A DNA stretch of 64,000 nt from Plumapathes pennacea. Its lineage: Eukaryota > Cnidaria > Anthozoa > Antipatharia > Myriopathidae. This document shows, piece by piece, positions 55,836-64,000 of this stretch. Each line of letters starts with the position of its first letter. Within the stretch, counting starts at the first letter, position 1. The notes under the pieces are model-generated. The model was not told where the DNA came from, did not search any database, and saw nothing but the letters and a program-made list of their open reading frames with translations. The stretch spans positions 3,791,115-3,855,114 of the forward strand of contig OZ038465.1 of assembly GCA_964036295.1 (NCBI GenBank), in the 5' to 3' direction. The translations under genes and the position numbers were made by a program.

Positions 55836-58800
55836 TCAACGGAAGCTCTTCATGGTTTCCTCGATCCAGGGCAGGAAGGATTTAACGTCGGCGTACACGC
55901 CAGGAACTCCACTAGCGCACCCTATTCCCCAGCTCACCACGCCCCAGAGGATGAACTGGCCGCTCTGTTTGTCTTTACATACCAGTGGACCACCGCTATC
56001 TCCCTGACAGGAGTCCTTTCCTTTTGAAGATCCGGCGCAATGCATTCGGTCAGTGATCTGTAGGTGGGCACGAAAATGGTGTCACTAAAACATACTCAAT
56101 AAGCAAACCGCTCACGTGCATGTGCCACGATAAAGCGATAAAGCGGTTTTCTACTGTACTATTCAGCTAAATATATCTTACCGTTGTTCCCAGTTGTTCT
56201 TCACAGTCTTTGTTTGTCGTGAGCGGCACTTTAACTTGGCGCAATTTGTTTGAGAACTTACCGTTCTCCTTGGTATGACCAAAACCTGTCACGATACATT
56301 TCGTACCTAGTGCCGAAAACAAACAAACCAACAAGTCATTTCAGAGAAAAATGTGTTGCTTCACTCTCTGATATTTACTATAGTTGTTTAGTGATCAATC
56401 ATAATGTTTATAATTTCAAAACATTTTAGCGAAGCCTATAACTAAGGAACTGGGAAACCTGAACCTTTCTACATTATACTAACACGATGAGCACGTGTGT
56501 GTGTCTGTGTCTGTGTCTGTGTGTGGGTGGGGGGGGGGGGGGGGGGGTGGGTTACATGGCCGCGTGGAGATACGAATTTTAACTTGGAGTGTTCTGAATG
56601 GAACGAACGAGTGAGAGACATTCAACGCGACAAGAATATAAAGTTCGTATCGCCAAGTGGCCCATGTAATGTTTTGTTTGCTATATCTAGACATCGATGA
56701 GATATACGGACATACCGTATCTCACAGCCTTTATAATACTGTCTTTAAAAATCGCGCGCACGGTGAATATATCATTTTTATCTTTCACATGTGAAAGTAT
56801 CGCGCGCGAAGAAGCAGAAGAAATCCTGGTATTTGTCATTGATGCTTATTATATTAAAAATGAACACGTTACCCGAACGGAAGTTCGTTGAATCCGTTGG
56901 AAGGCAAACTGGGCTCATGGTGGCGTTAAACTTCTTTAGTGGCGTTTTGAACTGCAGCAGGGCAATGTCATAATCTAATGTCCTGTCGTCGTACTTTGGG
57001 TGCACACAAATATGTGCCAACTCTGAAATGAAACAAAAAATAAAACTAAACTGAACAAACACATCCATTAGCAGTAAGTGAAGTCGAGTGACGTTTTCGC
57101 CAAACTTTAGTACGAACGACACTATCTATAGTTAGTCCGCATTTACCAAAAACAAGAGTTTAGAAAATTGTGTTTGACGATTACCAGTTCCGCACGGCTA
57201 TTTTTTACGTTCGTGTGAAAGTCGGGGGCTTCATACAGCAAACGTTTAATGCTTTTTTTTTACGCAAAACCATGTGAACTGCAGATCCCAACCTTAGAGA
57301 CTTTTTTGACACCATTCTTCATGTTCAGGCATAAACACAAACACAAATATCCACATAAACAACAACACAGCAAATTTACTACAACAAGCTAGAGCGCAAA
57401 CAAGAAACACCAGCTTACAACTGTGATGAACAACTTACAACTGTGATTAACAAACAGCAACAGTATAATCAGTCTTTTAACTGCAATTGGAACTTCTTAT
57501 TTTAGCTGATAGCGCAGTGATACAGTATCCCCGGAGTATCTAATAATGAGCCAGTAGTCTTTTTACCTTTATCCACTTCATGTCCGTCGATGTTTAGCTG
57601 GTCAAATTCTCCAAGAACAACCTGTAGAGCATTAGTACCACGTGAAACGCATCCTGTTTGGCCTCCAACGAGTTTATCGACGCAGTGCGCAGCCGTCAAG
57701 ACCCATTGGTTGTTAATCAGCGACCCTCCACACTCAATATAGTAGTCACTGTTCCTCCTGAGGCCAGCCTGCCAAGGCCAGTCTTTGTTCGATGCGGCCA
57801 CGGAGCCCCCGACAATTCGTTTCTCCTCCAGCTGCGGGAATACCAGATGTCGCTTGTGGCGCATTTCTTCCCAGCGAATGCCACACTTTGGCGCAGCTGA
57901 TGCTGAACAGTAAAGAAGCAAGTTAATATTAATCACTATACAGTCAAACCCCTATTAAAGCGAACTCCTATTAGGCGGCCAGTTATCAAAGTCCTGAAAG
58001 TATTGTTAGTATAATACTGTAAATAGATTGTTTCCTATAAAGCGGTCACCTCTTGGCTGTCCCGATAAGGGTTCCTCCTCATTGCAGGGGACGGCCACTA
58101 AGTCCGAAATGGAAGGTGACGCGACTGATAAAACATGTTTATGATCGTAATATGCAACAGTTCAGTTTGATATTTGGTTTCTGCAATTCAAGTCTCCCCA
58201 TTTAGCACGGCAGTGCTAAATATACTGAGACTTAAATATAGTGATTTTTTTTTTTTTTTTTAACAGCTGTCACAAGACTCGTACTCGTATTAACTAAAGT
58301 GACACACGCTTCAGTTTGCATTCAGTTAAACATAACCAGCAGTTAATTTTAATTTTATTTTTATAGAAACCGTCCTTACCCTCAGGAGTTTTGTTGGGTG
58401 TTGACTTCACGGGTGTAGCTTCTGTAAACAGTACATTGGCAATTTTCGTTAGCAACCGAATGTTATGCCCCAACAACAAATAATTTTATCTTTATCTCTT
58501 TCCATTTTTACGTTTCTTTATGACTAAGAACCGACAGTCAAGAACATAAAACTACAAATACTAGCTTATGTCTACAAGTGGCAAGGGAAAACAGAGATGA
58601 CGTTAGATATGACTACTTTTCACTTGCCTATAAATATATTCTAAGATTATAATAATCTTTGTGGATAGATATGCTCGACTACACCCGTTTCTTTGTTTTC
58701 AAGGAGTCATGTTTCCTGAGTGACTAGCTCTGTTTTCTCTTTCGTTCTCCCCTATAAGTATATTGTACAGTTACGAGAACTTTTGATAACTTTTTGCTCA

Positions 58801-59115
58801 GACTAAATACGTGGGAAATTTGGGCTCCAAATCCAGCCATGCAAGTGTCACTAGTACCCAATCTCCTAAAGGAGCAGAAGTCCCGGTCGCGACTGACCCG
58901 ATGAAAATATGCTAAGAACCCTTTTGTGTTTGGTCACGAAATTGCTGATTCACAAACCTTACGGGTGCACTTTATTGAGAAGAGGTGCTTAGGTACACGT
59001 AGATGAGATAAATACCTTTCTTTTTACATTTCCTTTTACATTTCCTCGCGTTTGTGGAATCCACAGCGATTAGCACCAAAAGTAAGAATACCACAGCTTT
59101 CATCTTCGTTGTCAT
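55836..59115 (-). CDS. Secreted trypsin-like serine protease (S1 family)
   Basis: Six exons keep phase: 59115-59016, 58421-58380, 57902-57567, 57022-56873, 56306-56182, 56057-55836, giving 324 residues. Exon 1 encodes a signal peptide ([13 protein letters not shown]) followed by a basic Cys-containing stretch ([10 protein letters not shown]). A Thr/Pro linker precedes the activation site, EEKR then IVGG, cleaved after about Arg76. The catalytic triad is complete: His120 in LTAAHC, Asp178 in DYDIALL, Ser272 in GDSGGP. Asp266, six residues before the Ser, predicts cleavage after Lys/Arg. Cys54 of the propeptide probably stays bridged to the catalytic chain, as in chymotrypsinogen-like two-chain enzymes. 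The start could be either of two in-frame Met (59115 or 59103). Substrate unknown. The first four exons are single copy; the last two lie in the duplicated segment. Confidence 0.95.
56493..56550. repeat. TG microsatellite followed by poly-G
   Basis: GTGTGTGTCTGTGTCTGTG units from about 56495 run into a G-run of about 18 at 56529-56547. It lies in intron 4 of the protease. Copy A lacks this block near 38945, so the locus has expanded or contracted since duplication. Confidence 0.9.
57941..58105. mobile_element. Fragment of a Tc1/pogo-like transposon end
   Basis: CAGTCAAACCCCTATTAAAG directly follows TATA and is followed by AAGCGGTCACCTCTTGG and GTCCCGATAAGGG, words typical of pogo/Tigger-type terminal regions. 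It lies in intron 2 of the protease gene. I do not see the opposite end. The family name is from memory of such termini. Confidence 0.5.
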
Positions 59116-59784
59116 CTGTGAGCGCGAAATGATCATAAAAAAATAAAAGATTTGTTAGTAATATTCACAAATATTCTATGATCAGTTGGGAAACAATAAT
59201 TTTAGTATACTAACTATAAAGAGAACTTATTGGCGTCAAAAGTAGTGGCATTATTCAACATGATAGTCATCCAATAGATTATACAATCATGATATTTTCA
59301 GTTAACAGTTTCTGCAGGAACAAAAGATAAACACAAAATAAAGTGCTACTGAGACGAAAATCACGAACTGACCATTTAACAGGTAGGCAGCAATCTGACA
59401 AACAAACCCGCGTTCTAGTTCAGATAGATAAATCAGTCACAGGCTGATTTGTTATGTATTTGCTATGTATTTTGTAATTTTGTAGTTAAATAAACTTGAA
59501 TTTCATGACTTTGGTTCCAGAGCTGCCTTAGATGTGTCTTGGCCTGTAAACTTTATATTGTTTTCGAAAAATGTATAGCCTCACAATCCAGTTATCAGTC
59601 AGCAAGCTTCTTAGCATCACGAGATTTAACTGGATTAACTGAGGCTCACTTATCTTTGAATTCTGTCAAACCCCGAACGGAAATCAAAGGACGCGCATGC
59701 ACAGGATAGGAAAAATGTTCCTGGAGGCGTCAAATACTCATTGGAATAATCACGAGTTTAAAGACACCGCACGCAATAATTTTT
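59116..59784. other. Upstream flank of the protease gene
   Basis: About 670 bp upstream of the protease start. No coding signal. It should hold the protease promoter, but I cannot mark a TATA box or start site with confidence. Confidence 0.4.
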
Positions 59785-60960
59785 TTTACAATAACACGTC
59801 AGTTTCTCGCTCTGTGATTGGCTAATTTTCATTATCAATAAGAGGACAGACACAAAATCGAGTGCTGACGACAATGATTTGGACGAAGAAGGTGAATCCA
59901 GCTTCAATTTTACCTCAATTCTTGCACAAGCGAGATTCGGCATTTGAAGTAGAGAACCAGAAGTGCTCAGAGGCGAATTTCCTCGAGCTTTGTCTTGAAA
60001 TTGTCGAGAAAACCGCAGCAGAAAAGCGTATAGTTTTATTTCTTTCCACTGTGTTCTTTGACAAAAATTAACAAATTGACGTCAGTTTTTTATGTGTCTG
60101 TCCTCTTATTGATCATGAAACGCATTTGCAATTTACAATAACAAAACTCAAGCGACGACGCGGGGAAAACACGCAAGAAAACTGGATTTTGTTCGATTTG
60201 ACCGAAATGTTGTCAACAACTTTTCCCGCTTTCTAATTGGTCGAGGTTGAAATTCAAGACATTTCATTGGCCAAAAAGTGACAGTTTGACGTGAGCATTT
60301 CGCGCGTGCAAAATCAAATTTTGTCAAAGAAGTTGGAAAGAAATGAAACTAGACGCTTTTCTGCTGCGGTTTTCTCGACAATTTCAAGACAAAGCTCAAG
60401 GAAATTCGCCTCTGAACACTTCTGGTTCTCTACTTCAAATGCCGAATGTCGCTTTTGCAAGAAGTGAGGTAAAATTGAAGCTGAATTCACCTTTTTACAA
60501 TAACACGTCAGTTTCTCGCTTTGTGATTGGCTAATTTTCATTATCAATAAGAGGACAGACACATAAAATCGAGTGCTGACGACAGTGATTTGGACGAAGA
60601 AGGTGAATTCAGCTTCTCGGCGAAGCGCCTCGTGGATCCACAACTTTTTGACAATGTTATGACGCGTTTCATGATCAATAAGAGGACAGACACATAAAAA
60701 ACTGACGTCAATTTGTTAATCTTCGTCCAAATCACTGTCGTCAGCACTCGATTTTATGTGTCTGTTCTCTTATTGATAATGAAAATTAGCCAATCACAAA
60801 GCGAGAAACTGACGTGTTATTGTAAAATTTTATTTTGCACGCGCGAAATGCTCACGTCAAACTGTCACTTTTTGGCCAATAAAATGTCTTGAATTTTAAC
60901 CTCGACCAATTAGAAAGCAAGAAAAGTTGTTGACAACTTTTCGGTCAGATCGAACAAAAT
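59785..60960. mobile_element. Nested/inverted cluster of one foldback family
   Basis: The block TTTCTCGCT..TGATTGGCTAATTTTCATTATC occurs at 59802 and 60508 in direct orientation and at about 60768-60810 inverted. A second module (TTGACAAAA, AGTTGGAAAG, CTTTTCTGCTGCGGTTTTC) is present inverted between 59890-60070 and 60310-60490. The apex CTCGGCGAAGCGCCTCG lies at 60617-60633. The inverted module reads as an ORF fragment on one strand (for example 60314-60643), with FEVENQKCSEANFLEL in two places, so it may derive from a captured or ancestral coding piece. No complete gene. Confidence 0.85.
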
Positions 60961-60999
60961 CCAGGGGCCGTATTCACCAAACTTGCGTACGAACAAACA

Positions 61000-61190
61000 T
61001 GTTAAATTGACAACTCCCGGTCTGCATAACACTTAACAGTAAAAATTTAGGCCCATAACATTTAATATCTAGTCTTGTAACACTTAACTGTAATATTTTA
61101 CATAACACTTAACATAACTTAAGTTTTTGCCTTCATAACACTTAACAGTAAAAAATTCAGGCCCATAACACTTACCAGTAAACCCCATCT
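61000..61190. repeat. Minisatellite of CATAACACTTAACAGTAAA units
   Basis: CATAACACTTAAC and variants recur about seven times, with AGTAAAAAATTCAGGCCCATA between some of them. Unit length varies from roughly 20 to 60 bp. Confidence 0.8.
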
Positions 61191-61394
61191 AGGTCCTCAT
61201 CAAACGGTCAAAGTGCAAATACGCGCACTAAACGGCCACCTGTTTCAGTTTGATTGTTTTCCTTATTCGCCAGTTGGTTCTCTGCTGGGCCCAACGGTTT
61301 TTTGTTCATTTTTTAAAATTTTATTTGACCACATTTAATTCGACGTATAAATCAACTGTCGCATATTATTATTTGGGTCGACCCAAATTGGTAT

Positions 61395-61786
61395 TAGGCC
61401 TGTTTACACGTTGCACATTCAGACGAATTTAATTCATATTAACTTCGTTATTAGACGACGTAAATGTCGCTTCAATCTTCATACGACGAATTTAATGTAG
61501 TAGACAAAATGAATTCCATGAGTGAATCCTTATTCATTCTGAATGCTATCGTTAAAATAATTTGTGTAATTTATGCATTTTATTTGATGCGTCGTTGCTG
61601 CGACGTCTAAATCGAACACGCATTTCAGACGCCGTGTGGCTATGACGGATAATGCGTGTTGGACAAATTTAATCCTCAGACGAATAAAATTCGATTTAGA
61701 CGTCGCCGTAACGTCGAATTTAATTGCTGGAATTAAATTCGTGTCAATTAAATTCGACGAATGTGCGACGTATAAACCAGGCCTTA
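61395..61786. mobile_element. MITE, PIF/Harbinger-like
   Basis: Termini GGCCTGTTTACACGTTGCAC (left) and GTGCGACGTATAAACCAGGCC (right, complementary), flanked on both sides by TTA. A 3 bp TTA target duplication and GG-starting TIR suit PIF/Harbinger MITEs. AATTTAATTCGTCTGA-type words repeat inside in both orientations. Confidence 0.8.
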
Positions 61787-62110
61787 GGCTACGTTTACAC
61801 GTCTAATACCGGAAGCTTTCCGTAGCGTCGCAAAAACGTACCGGATAGGCCTTCCGTTTACATTGGATACGTTGTTTTCGGAGTGATTTTTGAAACGGAG
61901 CGCTGTTGCTCCGCGGCTCCGCTTCTGAAAGTGGTACAGGCCCGTACATCGGATAGGAAAACGCTCCGATTTGCATTGATTGATTGTGACAAAGCTATTC
62001 CGGACTGACCTTGTTTTTACACTGTACCGAATAGGTTTTTCTGCCAAAGTCGCTCCGGACAGATCTTTTCGTGTTTACACTGTACCGGATAGGTTTTCAC
62101 AACGGCTCAA
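61787..62110. mobile_element. Second MITE-like element abutting the first
   Basis: Begins GGCTACGTTTACACG directly after the previous element. It contains repeated ACCGGATAGG or CCGAATAGG words with GTTTACAC spacing (61840, 62010-62095). The right terminus is not clear, so it may be truncated. Confidence 0.6.
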
Positions 62111-62585
62111 AATCCTATCCTAGATTCGGCACATGAGAAGTTCGTGACGTGTTTTTCAACTAATCAAAATAAGAATCACTAAGGCTCAAAGTTAGCGGAC
62201 AGAATAAAAGAGAGAGTAAAAGATTAATTGGGCGTATTTTGATCTGATAACAAACACTTTCAGTGGTAGTCGCATCTTTAGTTTATCTTTTCTAAATGAC
62301 AAACCGAAGTATGAAGAACAAGTATTGAATGAAGTCAGAGACATTATGGAGGCAAAAAAGGCGAGTCAGGGCTGGATCAAAATTTATCCGTGGAGGAAAC
62401 CTAAATGCAACAATCAGTAACTAATTTTCCACGGCGTCACAACAGCAAAACGAAGTAAAGAGATCTACTCACTATTTCCACACGAATCTGATAGGCACGA
62501 ATTACGGCACTTCTTGCTTCTCCGAGAGGTGAGAAAACTGACGTTTTTCCCAGCAATGATAATTTTATGTATAGTATCAATTATG

Positions 62586-62935
62586 AAAGACTTGTGTCAC
62601 AATTCTTGCGACTTTGCCATGGCATATTCAAATTGCCCACGTTGCAGTAATTATGCTTTTAGTAACATTTATCATGTACAGCACGCTATGCTTACAATCA
62701 GTTCACAGGCTTGAAAACCGGAAATGCAAGTCGGCTAAAATATCTAGCACATAACCTAAAAGGCTATCATTTTGCAGTTTGAACTGAAAATTCATTTCAA
62801 TCATCACGATTGTTCTGACTTTGCCATGGCATATACACATCCCACGCGTTTGTCAATGGGCACGCCTAGAATAATCTTTCAATTAGTAATATTTACCATG
62901 CACGGCACGCTATGCTTACAAGTTCTGAGCTGCGC
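62586..62935. repeat. Imperfect ~120 bp direct repeat
   Basis: GACTTTGCCATGGCATAT followed by GGCACGCTATGCTTACAA-type sequence occurs at about 62610-62712 and 62817-62921. No coding function recognised. Confidence 0.7.
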
Positions 62936-63173
62936 GATGGGAAAATTGCATCGGTTTTGTTGACGATTGTTCACTTTGTATGTATATGATAGAGAGCCAA
63001 GACAAATGTAAGGCCCATTTCTCGAATGATAGGGGGCAACTCCTCAAAATTTTGGGTGGGAGTGAGCCTGTTTTGACCGGAGGGCGTTGTTCTGTGAGAT
63101 TTGACGGCTTTGTAAAATGTTCTAATTTGACAGCGTTTAATGCTGTAAAATGCCTTTCTTCAGAAGTGGCCGA

Positions 63174-63424
63174 CTAACTACTACCCTTAAAGCCAGAGGT
63201 TTCTCGCTCTCGGAAGCTCCGAACTGTGCGGCCGCGTAGGGCTGGGGGCGAAAACCAAGGGCGGCGGAGGGCTGGTGGCGAGGCGGAGCCGAGGTTGGGC
63301 GAGAAGTTCTTTTGCCGCCTCGCCCCTAGCCCTCCGCCGCCCTTGGTTTCGCTCCCAGCCCTATGCGGCCGCGCAGCTCGGAGCTTCCAAGAGCGAGAAA
63401 CCTCTGGCTTCCAGGGTAACTAAC
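63174..63424. mobile_element. GC-rich palindromic foldback
   Basis: Arms of about 115 bp each: AAGCCAGAGGTTTCTCGCTC, then GCGGCCGC, GGGCTGGG and GGCGGCGGAGGGCT, mirrored from about 63320 to 63413. They enclose a short loop around 63300. It is flanked by AACTA-like sequence on both sides. Its GC content is far above the surroundings. Frames at 63226-63457 are the palindrome read through. Confidence 0.9.
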
Positions 63425-64000
63425 TGCGCGCATCAAACACGAAAATTACTAAACTGACAGAGACAAACTTTAGTGCTGCGGTTTTGTTTGAAACTTGTCG
63501 TTATTGAACGCTAAACTGGCCGACCTGGCCGTAAAAGTAAAAGAACTGCAACATTGCTAGAACGCCGCTATTCGGGAAAACCGAGCAAATTATCCGGCAA
63601 AAAACGCGCACACGGCTCGTGGGCATATTAAAATATCAACAGACAAGCTCGCTCTTGACAACACTAAGAAATATAGTCAAGCCATGAAATGTTAGTCTAA
63701 ACAATATTCAGTGAAAAGACGAACTTGTGCACGGACAATTGACCTATCGTTCGAATTTCTTCCTTCGCGTGCTGGACGAAACTTGGTGTTGCTGATTCTG
63801 CCATCACGGCAAAGCTGTACACATCGAAGCATCTACAGAAACAAAATATGTCTCACAGAGTTACAGTATTTCAGCCGAGTTCCCCTGCTGCTTTTAGGTG
63901 GCCAATTCAGTCATGAGAAATACGAACATTATTCTACTAGGGCTTGGGCGGTTTGAAGGGCTATTCTACTTCCCGTCCCAACGAGCAAGTCCTTGGGGCT
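63425..64000. other. Intergenic, no supported gene
   Basis: Only short frames (for example 63711-63956) without recognisable domains or splice context. Confidence 0.4.

Larger units (their letters stand above)
43625..56853. repeat. Segmental duplication, copy B
   Basis: Collinear with 23605-39197. The right limit (TTGTCATTGATGCTTATT at about 56853) lies 20 bp inside intron 4 of the trypsin-like gene, which continues uninterrupted beyond it. Copy B is therefore the original location for the protease and copy A the derived one. Copy B carries extra DNA at about 53411-54121. No additional gene is seen in 43625-45511 or 50884-55835. Confidence 0.95.

Overview
The window reads as nuclear DNA of an animal, most likely an anthozoan cnidarian (stony coral or relative). 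All genes are split by GT-AG introns (one GC-AG), the AT-rich intergenic DNA is packed with small foldback/MITE-like elements, and the gene families fit: cadherin/Ig/EGF receptors, death-domain TNF receptors and secreted trypsin-like proteases. I cannot fix the species from sequence alone.

Layout: (1) 154-7762 (+): 3' part of a receptor gene with cadherin, two Ig and two to three EGF modules, one transmembrane helix and, unexpectedly, a complete SH2 domain at the cytoplasmic C-terminus. (2) 8640-11910: a tandem satellite with a ~350 bp unit, one monomer split by a foldback element. (3) 12882-18744 (-): complete 13-exon ISY1 splicing-factor gene, head-to-head with (4) 18951-19370 (+): NDUFA12, a complex I subunit gene with an uninterrupted reading frame. 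(5) 20350-20556 (-): a small single-pass membrane protein. (6) 23605-39197 and 43625-56853: two direct copies of a 13-16 kb segment separated by about 4.4 kb. Each carries a complete six-exon death-domain TNF receptor on the minus strand. (7) 55836-59115 (-): an intact trypsin-like serine protease. Its last two exons lie inside the duplicated segment, so the other copy (38327-38792) is an exon 5-6 fragment, now decayed. (8) 59.2-64 kb: no gene seen; nested foldback elements, MITEs, a minisatellite and a large GC-rich palindrome.

Two points stand out. First, the cadherin-Ig-EGF-TM-SH2 receptor joins an adhesion ectodomain to a phosphotyrosine reader in one chain, and its tail also carries a possible Grb2-type tyrosine motif and a PDZ-ligand-like end. 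Second, the segmental duplication works as a natural before/after comparison: aligning the copies exposes insertions with target duplications, a pseudogenised protease fragment, and receptor paralogs that differ mainly outside the death domain.

All exon models come from reading splice signals and checking that phase is kept; none is supported here by transcripts.
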